Below are positions 53,641-60,957 of a DNA stretch of 64,000 nt, piece after piece. The notes beneath the pieces were generated by a model. It was not told where the DNA came from, made no database searches, and was given only the letters and a program-made list of their open reading frames with translations. Each line of letters opens with the position of its first letter. The stretch's first letter is position 1. The DNA comes from Gluconobacter potus (GTDB taxonomy: Bacteria > Pseudomonadota > Alphaproteobacteria > Acetobacterales > Acetobacteraceae). A program made the translations under genes and the position numbers. The DNA is taken from positions 434,001 through 498,000 of the forward strand of contig NZ_JABCQF010000002.1 of the NCBI RefSeq assembly GCF_015244705.1, read 5' to 3'.

Positions 53641-53711
53641 GGGGTCAGCCGGTTGCCGCATGATGGGACCGGCCCTGTTTATGTCTCGCTCATGGAGGAG
53701 GCTTTAGCCCT
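53641..53711 (+). promoter_or_regulatory. ROSE-like RNA thermometer candidate in the hsp20 leader
   Basis: The leader can form an upstream hairpin (CCGGT at 53649, ACCGG at 53668). Just before the start is TCGCT (53686) facing the ribosome site GGAGGA (53694). The UYGCU motif opposite the ribosome site with a G-G mismatch is the hallmark of ROSE thermometers, found before hsp20 genes in alphaproteobacteria. The match is partial (one C-A mismatch), so this is a candidate. Confidence 0.45.
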
Positions 53712-54224
53712 ATGTCCGGTCGCCTGTTCACGTCCCCGATGTTCCTCGGTTTCGATCACCTCGAGCAGATGCTCGAACGTGCCGCCAAATCGACGTCCGA
53801 TGGGTATCCCCCCTATAATATCGAGCAGCTCAGCGCCACGGCTCTGCGGATTACGCTGGCTGTCGCAGGCTTTGTGATGGACGATCTGCAGATCACGCAG
53901 GAAGACAACCAGCTCGTGATCCGCGGCCGTCAGGCGGATGACAGCCAGGGGCGCATTTTCCTGCATCGCGGGATTGCGGCGCGGCAGTTCCACAAGGCGT
54001 TCGTACTGGCCGAAGGTATCGAAATCGGGGGCGCCTGGCTTGATAATGGCCTGCTGCATATCGATCTTTTGCGTCCGGAGCCGGAAGTGCGTGTCAAGCG
54101 GATTGCCATTTCGCAGGGACGGCGCAGCCCCGCCCCAGGGCCGACGGTCCATCATGAAGTGGTGCCCCCTGTCGTGAAGACGCGGCGTACGACGCGGCCG
54201 GCCCGCGATATCGACGACGAATAG
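53712..54224 (+). CDS. Small heat-shock protein (Hsp20/alpha-crystallin)
   Basis: A 170-residue IbpA-like chaperone that holds unfolding proteins. The alpha-crystallin core runs from YPPYNIEQLSATALRITLAVAGF to NGLLHIDLLRPEPE, with a GRQADDSQGRIFLHRGIAARQFHKAFVL segment typical of class A alphaproteobacterial proteins. A basic/Pro tail follows. It is followed by a DUF1150 gene, the standard partner in this group. Confidence 0.94.
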   Translation: MSGRLFTSPMFLGFDHLEQMLERAAKSTSDGYPPYNIEQLSATALRITLAVAGFVMDDLQITQEDNQLVIRGRQADDSQGRIFLHRGIAARQFHKAFVLAEGIEIGGAWLDNGLLHIDLLRPEPEVRVKRIAISQGRRSPAPGPTVHHEVVPPVVKTRRTTRPARDIDDE

Positions 54225-54316
54225 GTCCGGCACGCGCCTCTGTCGGCCAGATTTTCTACAGACTGAACCCCAGGGCCAGGCGGCATGAACCGCCGTGGCT
54301 TCAGAAGGAACCTGAC

Positions 54317-54568
54317 TTGAACAATCCCTTCGAAAACGGTGATCGTTCGGACGACAAACTCCCCGCGGATCTGCGGCGCATCACGGGGCCGCAGCTCCTG
54401 ACGCTGGGCATGTCCCACCTCGCCTATGTCAAATCCGTCATGCATGACGGGGAACTGGTCGTGGCCATCCATGCCGCCGACGGCACGCCCATAGCGGTCG
54501 CGGAAGACGAGGAGAGCGCCCTTGATGCGATCCTCGAGCATGAGATGATCCCGACCCTGCTTCAGTAA
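54317..54568 (+). CDS. DUF1150-family protein
   Basis: An 83-residue acidic protein with the family pattern LGMSHLAYVKSVMHDGELVVAIHAADGTPIAVAEDEESA. It is conserved downstream of hsp20 in alphaproteobacteria; the role is unknown. It starts with TTG, with AAGGAA about eight bases before. It lies 92 bases after hsp20. Confidence 0.9.
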   Translation: MNNPFENGDRSDDKLPADLRRITGPQLLTLGMSHLAYVKSVMHDGELVVAIHAADGTPIAVAEDEESALDAILEHEMIPTLLQ

Positions 54569-54591
54569 ATCCAGCCAGAAAGTCTACGCCC

Positions 54592-54954
54592 GTGAGCAAG
54601 AACGCCGATATTACCCGACACCTCGAAGAAGAGCGCCTTGCGGGCGTGGTGGTCCATAACGGGCTGGCCTATCTGGCCGGACAGGTCGCTGATGATGCCA
54701 GCCTCGATACGGAAGGGCAGACGGTCGACATCCTGCGCCAGATCGACGCGCTTCTGGCCTCTCTGGGGACGGACAAGAGCCGGATCCTGTCGGTTCAGAT
54801 TTTCCTGACGGATATCGGGGAGATTGGTGCGATGAACCGGGCCTGGGACGCTTGGCTGGATACGGCAAACAAACCAGCACGCGCTACTGTTGAGGCGAAG
54901 CTGGCAGTGCCGGAGTGGCGGATTGAGATGACGGCGATCGCTGCGTTGAAATAG
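54592..54954 (+). CDS. RidA-family deaminase-like protein
   Basis: A 120-residue YjgF/Rid-fold protein. The family hydrolyses reactive enamines and imines. AGQVADDASLDTEGQTVDILRQIDALL, VQIFLTDIGEIGAMNRAWDAWL and PARATVEAKLAVPEWRIEMTAIA are characteristic, with the catalytic Arg in the last. This is a Rid-like subgroup, so the substrate may differ from RidA. It starts with GTG. Confidence 0.88.
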   Translation: MSKNADITRHLEEERLAGVVVHNGLAYLAGQVADDASLDTEGQTVDILRQIDALLASLGTDKSRILSVQIFLTDIGEIGAMNRAWDAWLDTANKPARATVEAKLAVPEWRIEMTAIAALK

Positions 54955-54981
54955 TTTTTTGAATTTTTCGGAAGTTGAGAA

Positions 54982-55020
54982 GCCGTCTTTCCGGTATGGG
55001 AAGGCGGATTTTTTGCAGGA
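54982..55020 (+). terminator. Probable intrinsic terminator after the RidA-family gene
   Basis: CCGTCTTTCC and GGGAAGGCGG pair imperfectly (G-U pairs) around GGTA and are followed by ATTTTTTG. It lies about 28 bases after the stop. Confidence 0.65.
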
Positions 55021-55973
55021 AAGTCCGATGCGGTTACGGTCTGTTTCGCGAGAAAAGCGGAATGTCTGCTGTTGAACAAACAACATACCAAAGCGGAAAG
55101 GTGACATCCGTTTTTTTGAACAGGGCGATAAGCTATAATCCGATCTGAAACGGCTTCGGCTTTCGGTCGTGGGGTATGTACGTTGCTGTAATTCAACCGA
55201 TCGGGCGTCTCCTACGGGCCTGTGTCCAAGAGCGAGGCAAATCTGGAACGGACGCGGCTGATCATGATCCGCGTGTTGTTACACTCTCCGGCAGCGCTGC
55301 CCGTCCTGACATTTCGCATATCAATTTGCTTCCGAACCGCTTGTCCATGTGCAGTTCAGGTGAGCGCCATGCACAGGATTTTACTGCTTGCTTGCTGACT
55401 TTGGCGGCAGCATGCTCCTTCTCATCGACGTCGTTTCGAAATATGTACGTCGTCAGCGTTTGTCAGGACCGGAAATACCCCTTTATTACGGTCTCAATAC
55501 GTCGTTTACACTGGGCTCGGTTGTCTTTGGTCGCCTCTGTCTCTGGCTGGCATGGTAGATTCCGGCTCTCCTTAATCGAAGAGCTGTCACAGTGCTATCG
55601 TTTGCCGCTGCGACGGGGTGGATTATGATTACGTTCGCCTACATCAACTACTGGGAGTCGACGCTGAATGTCATCATCTTCGTAACGTTGTTGGCTGGCG
55701 TAACCCTTATCCGTCGGTAAAAGCGGTGCCTTTGAACTTGTAATACACATAATAAAGGAGCGCTTTCCAACAGAATAAGGCATCTTCAATGATCGACAGA
55801 ACGGCGATTGCCGTCTGTCTGCTCAAGATATCTTGGTAAAAAGGTAAGTTCAGTCAAAGATGTGTAAGGACTGTTGTCGGTCTGTTAGAGTAGTGCCCAA
55901 ACGTCACGTCAGATCAGGCGGTCAACGATTGTAACGACTGGATCTGCCAATGTGTTTTTTTGTTCTGTTCACG
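55021..55973. other. 953-bp stretch without an intact gene
   Basis: No normal gene fits here. It holds an interrupted membrane-protein frame (55388-55720, listed separately), a TATAAT at about 55133 without a well-spaced -35 box, and a small hairpin near 55800 (ACGGC/GCCGT). The 150-residue plus-strand frame at 55176 has no recognisable motif. Base composition looks lower in GC than neighbours, consistent with decayed or foreign DNA. Confidence 0.6.
55388..55720 (+). pseudogene. Membrane-protein frame interrupted by an in-frame TAG
   Basis: From the ATG at 55412 the frame reads MLLLIDVVSKYVRRQ, then a hydrophobic part with FTLGSVVFGRLCLWLAW, and meets TAG at 55556. The same frame then continues IPALLNRRAVTVLSFAAATG, with another hydrophobic stretch to a TAA at 55718, totalling 102 codons. 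A TTG at 55388, with AGGAT seven bases upstream, is a possible start. Two or three membrane helices on either side of one stop suggest a recent nonsense mutation. The family is not recognised; it could also be chance. Confidence 0.4.
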
Positions 55974-56780
55974 TTAGTCAGAAAACAGGAACATCCGCAG
56001 CAGGTGGTCCTTTTCGGGATGTAAGGACATCTCGTGAATATCAATACCTGATACCGGCGTCAGGGAAAGTGCATTGACCAGCCATGCCCCTGTTATGGCA
56101 CGGAGATCCTCTGGTGATATGCTTCGTTCGTGGCACAGGCCTTTTTCCAGAAGACGTGCACGGGATGTGCCGGGCAACGCCCCGTCATGTAAAGGCGGTG
56201 TATAAAGACTGTTCTCATTCAGGAAGAGAATATTTGCTGCACTGGCTTCGGCGATGGCGCCTGTTGTTCCCAGCAGAAGAGCATCATCCAGACCCGCCGC
56301 AACAGCTTCCATTCGGCTCAAAATGGAGGGCAGGAAGGCTAGAGATTTGACGCGCGATAATGGGGACGCGCCATCCCTCTGGTAACGGCCAATCCCCAGA
56401 CTCACGGCCGACGGGATGTTCGGGGGAGGTGCGGCAGCCTGTATCAGGATTGTCGGGTGCGGGACGTGGGGCGGTAAGACGCCACGGGGTCCGGTGCCGC
56501 GCGTGACCGTCAGGCGAAGTGATCCGTCCACAAGAGCCGTGGCTTCAAGAAGATCAGCCACGGCTTTGTGGAGCAAAGCCGGCGCCGGTGCCGGAAGCCC
56601 GAGAACTGCACACCCTTCTGCAAGCCGCTTCAGATGTCGTGTCAAGTGAGGCGTTTTACAGTTGGAAATGCGTATGGTTTCAAACAGTCCGTCGGAAAGG
56701 AGAAACCCCCGATCTGTCGGGGCTATACGGGCATTCCTTGTGTCCAGAATCCGTCCGTCGAGCCATACGAGATCGTTCAT
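55974..56780 (-). CDS. pabC: Aminodeoxychorismate lyase (class IV aminotransferase fold)
   Basis: Makes p-aminobenzoate from aminodeoxychorismate for folate. The 268-residue PLP enzyme has DRGFLLSDGLFETIRI, the PLP Lys in SRVKSLAFLPSILSRMEAVAAGLDDALLL, and AIAEASAANILFL. It overlaps pabB by four bases. The family also holds D-amino-acid and branched-chain transaminases, but the pabB neighbour supports PabC. Confidence 0.9.
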   Translation of the reverse strand: MNDLVWLDGRILDTRNARIAPTDRGFLLSDGLFETIRISNCKTPHLTRHLKRLAEGCAVLGLPAPAPALLHKAVADLLEATALVDGSLRLTVTRGTGPRGVLPPHVPHPTILIQAAAPPPNIPSAVSLGIGRYQRDGASPLSRVKSLAFLPSILSRMEAVAAGLDDALLLGTTGAIAEASAANILFLNENSLYTPPLHDGALPGTSRARLLEKGLCHERSISPEDLRAITGAWLVNALSLTPVSGIDIHEMSLHPEKDHLLRMFLFSD

Positions 56781-58048
56781 TCCTCGAAGGCCTTCAGGAT
56801 CGGGGCCACTTTCAGAAGCATTTCCTCGTATTCCCGTAACGGATCCGACAGCACGGTGATGCCTCCACCGGAGCCGATAGCGAGCAGATTGCCTACTCTG
56901 GACATGCTGCGGATGATAACGGAACTGTCCATCCCACCGTCATGTCCAATGCGGAAAAGACTGCCACAATAAGCCCCGCGGGAAGACGTTTCCAGCAGAT
57001 CGATGATTTCCATGGCGCGTTTTTTCGGTGCGCCCGTAACGGAGCCAGGCGGAAGTGTGGCCTTCAACAGGTCGACGGCATCCAATTCCGGGCGTAACTG
57101 CCCTTGGATCGCTGACACCAGATGCAGCACATGTGGGAATTGTTCGACCTGTGACAACTGGGGGACACAGACAGAGCCAATCCTTGAGACACGACCGATA
57201 TCATTACGCATCAGGTCCGTAATCATCAGGTTTTCAGCCAGTTCCTTTTCGTCCGATGCCAGGAGCCGCATATTGTGGGTCGTTTCCGCTGCAGTCATCC
57301 CTAGAGAAATGGTCCCTTTGATGGGACGTGTCTCGATCAGTCCTTTCGTCGAGAGCGAAAGGAAACGTTCAACTGACGCGCTGAGCAGGGAAAAGGCGGG
57401 GGTCTTCAGATATGCTCCGAATGGGGCGGGTGAAGTGTCTCGCAGTGCCTGGTAAGCAGCCAGTTCATCGAAATCATCCGCACGTTCTGCAAACCATCGC
57501 ATGGTCAGATTGGCCTGAAAGATGTCCCCTGCCTTGATGAACGCAATGACTTTCCGAACAGCGTCCGTCCATGTCTCGCGGGACTGTTCCGGTCGAAAAC
57601 GGATGGAAGGCGTTTTGTAGGAAAGTCGGGCCCGGGACAGGTCCGGTGCGGGATGTCCTGTCTGGCTGCTCCACCAGCAACGCTTTTCATGCCGATCGAA
57701 AGCCAGCACATCGTTGAAGGATGCCGCTATGAACGTGGGTGTCAGAGAGCTGTGTCGGGAAGAAACATTCTCCAGATTCAGGCCGGCTTCATAGGCAATC
57801 ATGCCGACAATCCCTCCAGTGAAGGGAACTGGATTCCCTTCTGCCAGTCGGGAAGCCGAGCCGGTCGAAGTCATGTTCCGCAAATGGTCCCAGACATTGC
57901 CATGGGCTGACGCGCCATTCCTGCGAAGATCACCGGCATGATATTCAAGGGTCTCGGTAGGAGAAAGGCAGAGAAAGGACCATCGGGCTCGGCCATTCGT
58001 TTCCGCTCCCCCACTATCGAGATACGCGGCCCAACGGTGGGTCGACAT
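56777..58048 (-). CDS. pabB: Aminodeoxychorismate synthase component I
   Basis: Converts chorismate and ammonia to aminodeoxychorismate. The 423-residue chain has the chorismate-binding core: KAGDIFQANLTMRW, SASVERFLSL, ETRPIKGTI (catalytic Lys), AENLMITDLMRNDIGRV and PPGSVTGAPKKRAMEIID. The conserved N-terminal strand seems to begin before the ATG at 58048: the frame upstream reads TIEIPWISPDSALS. No ATG, GTG or TTG is found there, only a CTG at 58099 with CAGGAT seven bases before. No pabA is nearby. Confidence 0.92.
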   Translation of the reverse strand: MSTHRWAAYLDSGGAETNGRARWSFLCLSPTETLEYHAGDLRRNGASAHGNVWDHLRNMTSTGSASRLAEGNPVPFTGGIVGMIAYEAGLNLENVSSRHSSLTPTFIAASFNDVLAFDRHEKRCWWSSQTGHPAPDLSRARLSYKTPSIRFRPEQSRETWTDAVRKVIAFIKAGDIFQANLTMRWFAERADDFDELAAYQALRDTSPAPFGAYLKTPAFSLLSASVERFLSLSTKGLIETRPIKGTISLGMTAAETTHNMRLLASDEKELAENLMITDLMRNDIGRVSRIGSVCVPQLSQVEQFPHVLHLVSAIQGQLRPELDAVDLLKATLPPGSVTGAPKKRAMEIIDLLETSSRGAYCGSLFRIGHDGGMDSSVIIRSMSRVGNLLAIGSGGGITVLSDPLREYEEMLLKVAPILKAFEE

Positions 58049-58235
58049 GGTCGATAGAGCTGAATCGGGAGATATCCAGGGGATTTCGATGGTGGGCAGG
58101 GGAAATATCCTGATTCTATGTCATGCTGGTGCCTGAAAAGATGCCAGACACCAGAACGGGCCATCGGAATCTCCAGTCATCTGTCCAGATGAGGACACTC
58201 TCTTCAGCATATTGCCGTAAGGGGTCAAGAAAAGA

Positions 58236-58286
58236 TCAAAAAGGGGTAGCCACGATGGCCAGCTATATATTGAGGTCGAGCTACCC
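58236..58286 (-). terminator. Possible terminator after the RelE remnant
   Basis: On the minus strand GGGTAGC and GCTACCC pair across a 29-base loop, then CCTTTTTGATCTTTTC follows. The loop is long, so the call is moderate. Confidence 0.45.
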
Positions 58287-58619
58287 AGCCCCTGAAAGAC
58301 CGATATGCGGCGAAAACTGAAGCGCAAGCGAAGATATAAATTCAGTTTGTTCGCTTGCTCTCAGTTCATAGATTTCATTATCGGCTCTCTGACCAACGGC
58401 AATCACATAAATGACGATCCGTTCGTCTATGATCTGATAGACAGGACGGTAGCCGCCGTTGAGAAGTTTGATTGTGCAAAGTCCTGTCAAATCACCATGA
58501 AGCTCATTCCCATGGGAATGGAGATTTCAGATCAATTTTTCCAGTTTCGTTTCAAATCCCCTACGAACGCTACCGTCGAGGGCATCCCATTCTCTGAGCG
58601 CTCTATCGTTGAACTCAAG
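58281..58619 (-). pseudogene. RelE-type toxin remnant with an in-frame stop
   Basis: The minus-strand frame reads LEFNDRALREWDAL and FETKLEKLI, meets TGA at 58529-58527, then resumes NLHSHGNELHGDLTGLCTIK, LLNGGYRPVYQIIDERIVIY and VIAVGQRADNEIYELR. This follows E. coli RelE nearly block by block (ALKEW, KIKL, GYRLVYQ, VISVGKR). The start also seems broken, since the frame upstream closes at once. The last 20 residues are beyond the usual RelE end. No intact antitoxin is visible. The gene is therefore dead or makes only a fragment from 58490. Confidence 0.75.
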
Positions 58620-58656
58620 ACATCATTCTTCCCTTTGCGATAAAGGCTCTTAAATT

Positions 58657-58682
58657 CCGAAAACTTCATATGAAGTTTTCGG
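58657..58682. repeat. Perfect 26-bp palindrome
   Basis: CCGAAAACTTCAT and its exact reverse complement abut with no loop (centre 58669/58670). It lies 38 bases upstream of the RelE remnant on the minus strand. As DNA it could bind a dimeric repressor such as an antitoxin; as RNA on the plus strand it is followed by GGATTTTT and could terminate. The bases 58683-58999 contain no gene I can support. Confidence 0.7.
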
Positions 58683-58999
58683 GAAGGATTTTTGAGGCGT
58701 TTACGAACAATCTCGATGAACTGGGTGTCTTCGTCCGTGACAAGTCGGTGCTTAACGGAAGAGCGAACTATCAGTTTCCAGGATAAGACGATTCGTATCT
58801 GCCATAACCGTCATGTATTCTTTTATCAAAGTCATACGGCCAGCCGGCAACCAGGTCGTGCTTTTCAACCCAGCGCGCCCCTCGTGCACCATAAACGATG
58901 GCACGGGGCTGCCATGATAGGGTAGGCTACGTTGGCTTACCGGAGGACAATGTGCCAGCTCGGCCTCATAACCGCAGAACACCGTCCCGACAAACACCC

Positions 59000-59602
59000 A
59001 TGCCAGCCGAGAGAGTGAGAAAGGCGGTTGCGCCAGTTCTCGTCATTGGCCTGCTGCTCAGTGGGGCGATCGGGCTGCGCAGCTTTCTTGCCGCCCGCTC
59101 TTCACAGGTCATCGGTGGTCCTTATGCCCTGATGGATACGCAGGGTCGTGATGTTACCCAAAGCGCTTTTCATGGGCGATATACCCTGATCTATTTCGGT
59201 TATACCCATTGCATCGACGTTTGTCCTCTGACGCTTGCGACGGTCTCTCAGGCGCTCGACATGCTGGGGCCGAAGGCACATCGTGTCGTTCCGATTTTCA
59301 TCAGCGTCGATCCTTCCCGCGATACTCCGGATGTCGTGGGCGATTATGTCAGGCATTTTTCACCTGATATCGTCGGTCTGACAGGAAGTGTGATGCAGAT
59401 TCATACGGTCATTGAGGAATTTCACGTCATGGCGCGGCGGCGCGCCACAATCGCGGATCATATGAGTGACGACTACCTGATGGACCACAGTTCTGTGCTC
59501 TATCTGATGGATGGCGAGAACCGGCTTGTTTCCGTTCTGCCAGTGGATAGCAGCCCGCAGGAAATCGCCGACCGGCTTCGTCGCCTCCTGCCGGCCAGTT
59601 GA
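59000..59602 (+). CDS. SCO1/SenC-family copper-binding thioredoxin-like protein
   Basis: The 200-residue membrane-anchored protein (helix VAPVLVIGLLLSGAIGLRSFL) has the SCO motif YTHCIDVCPLTL with the Cys-x3-Cys copper pair, the VDPSRDTPDVVGDYV region, and the distal copper His in LMDHSSVLYLMD. SCO proteins deliver copper to cytochrome c oxidase or act as thiol-disulfide partners. I chose the ATG at 59000 over an upstream start at 58898. It is convergent with the PepSY gene. Confidence 0.93.
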   Translation: MPAERVRKAVAPVLVIGLLLSGAIGLRSFLAARSSQVIGGPYALMDTQGRDVTQSAFHGRYTLIYFGYTHCIDVCPLTLATVSQALDMLGPKAHRVVPIFISVDPSRDTPDVVGDYVRHFSPDIVGLTGSVMQIHTVIEEFHVMARRRATIADHMSDDYLMDHSSVLYLMDGENRLVSVLPVDSSPQEIADRLRRLLPAS

Positions 59603-59605
59603 TCG

Positions 59606-60943
59606 CTACGCACGGCCGACGCGTCGTGCGATCATTGTCACGAGGCATAGCACAAGTAGCGATCCGCCAAGTTCGGGAAGCAGCAGCCCCAGCAGGATCA
59701 GGGCCATGACAGCCCCGACGCCGATACGCTCGTCCGGTAGTGCTGCCGGGGCGCCCAGACGGCCAGGCGGCTTGCGGCAGAGCCAGATGACGATCGCGGC
59801 TACACTCATGGTCAGGAGACCGCACGCTACGAGAAGATTCAGCACTTGATTGGCAATGCCGAAAAGCTGTCCTTCATGGGCTGCCACACCATAGGCAATC
59901 ATGCGGTCAACGATCCCGTTGTCTGCGAAATGACGGACAGAACGTATCGTGCCAGCAGTATCCACCAGGGCAGAGATGCGTTCGGGCCGGTTCTGCGTAT
60001 CCGAACGCACACGCCATGCTGTTTCGTTCCCGGAAGGCGCGGTGATCAGAACGGGGGCCGGATACCCCAACCGCATTGCAGTCGCCACGACATTATTCAG
60101 CCCGTCTGGCACGATGCTCTGCGAGGCAGTCATCGGTGTCATGTCCATGCCGGGCATCGCATTCATTCCGGGCTGTGTGGGAGCCTGTCCCGCAATGACG
60201 GCGCGAGCCGGCACCGCGCCGATTTCCCAGTCCTGAATTGTGGTGAGGCGACTGAACCGGGTTTCGACACCTGACAGCGCGTGCCCCCAGACGAACGACC
60301 AGGGTAAGCCGGAGAGTAGAAACAGCGTCAGGAACAACGATACCCACACGCCGCTTACGGCATGCAGATCGCGCCATCGCATCCGGCCTCCTGCGGTCAG
60401 GCGCGGATAGAGAACGCCTGCTACCCGGCACCTTCCACGTGGCCACCAAAGGATGAGTCCGGTGAAGACAAGAACGATCGTCCAGGACGCGACCATTTCC
60501 ATGATTGCCGAGCCGATATTCCCCAACAGCAACTGACCATGCAGTTTCAGGATGATGCGCTCGAACCGGTCCTCTTCAGCGACCTGCTTGAGAACTGCGC
60601 GTGAGCTCGGATCGACATAAACCCGAATGGCCACACCGCTGCGATCTACAATGACCCGTGCTGCGCTATGCCTGGCCCTTGGAAGTTCATAGGCCAAGAA
60701 ATGGCTTCCAGGCACGGCAAGCAGTGCCGCATCCACCTCCTGCGCCGGTGAGGAGATCGGACCAGCCATGGGGAGATGATCGTAACGCCAGTCGATCCAG
60801 CGCTCGATCTGCGGTTTGAACAGGTAGAGCGTGCCCGTCAGGCAGAGAAAGGCCACGAAGGGCAGGCAGAATAACCCGGCGAAAAAATGCCAGCGCCAGA
60901 CAGTGCGATAATCGGGCCAGAGAGAAGATCTGGAGACAGTCAT
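59606..60943 (-). CDS. PepSY-associated membrane protein
   Basis: A 445-residue protein of the PiuB-like family linked to iron-siderophore or other metal uptake. TVWRWHFFAGLFCLPFVAFLCLTGTLYLF is the conserved first helix with a His; LKLHGQLLLGNIGSAIMEMVASWTIVLVFTGLILWWPR is the second. MRWRDLHAVSGVWVSLFLTLFLLSGLPWSFVWG is the third. The loop between holds MPGMDMTPM, a Met-rich stretch that could touch copper. It begins 15 bases after the TonB receptor stop, probably one operon. Confidence 0.9.
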   Translation of the reverse strand: MTVSRSSLWPDYRTVWRWHFFAGLFCLPFVAFLCLTGTLYLFKPQIERWIDWRYDHLPMAGPISSPAQEVDAALLAVPGSHFLAYELPRARHSAARVIVDRSGVAIRVYVDPSSRAVLKQVAEEDRFERIILKLHGQLLLGNIGSAIMEMVASWTIVLVFTGLILWWPRGRCRVAGVLYPRLTAGGRMRWRDLHAVSGVWVSLFLTLFLLSGLPWSFVWGHALSGVETRFSRLTTIQDWEIGAVPARAVIAGQAPTQPGMNAMPGMDMTPMTASQSIVPDGLNNVVATAMRLGYPAPVLITAPSGNETAWRVRSDTQNRPERISALVDTAGTIRSVRHFADNGIVDRMIAYGVAAHEGQLFGIANQVLNLLVACGLLTMSVAAIVIWLCRKPPGRLGAPAALPDERIGVGAVMALILLGLLLPELGGSLLVLCLVTMIARRVGRA

Positions 60944-60957
60944 GATCGTAACGCCCT

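Noticed and set aside
55176-55628. 150-residue plus-strand frame in the gene-poor stretch
   Set aside because: Cys/Ser/Arg-rich, no hydrophobic or family pattern; the frame shifted against it from 55412 looks more like a real membrane protein.
58305-58643. 112-residue plus-strand frame
   Set aside because: It is the exact antisense of the RelE remnant, whose minus-strand match to RelE is much stronger.
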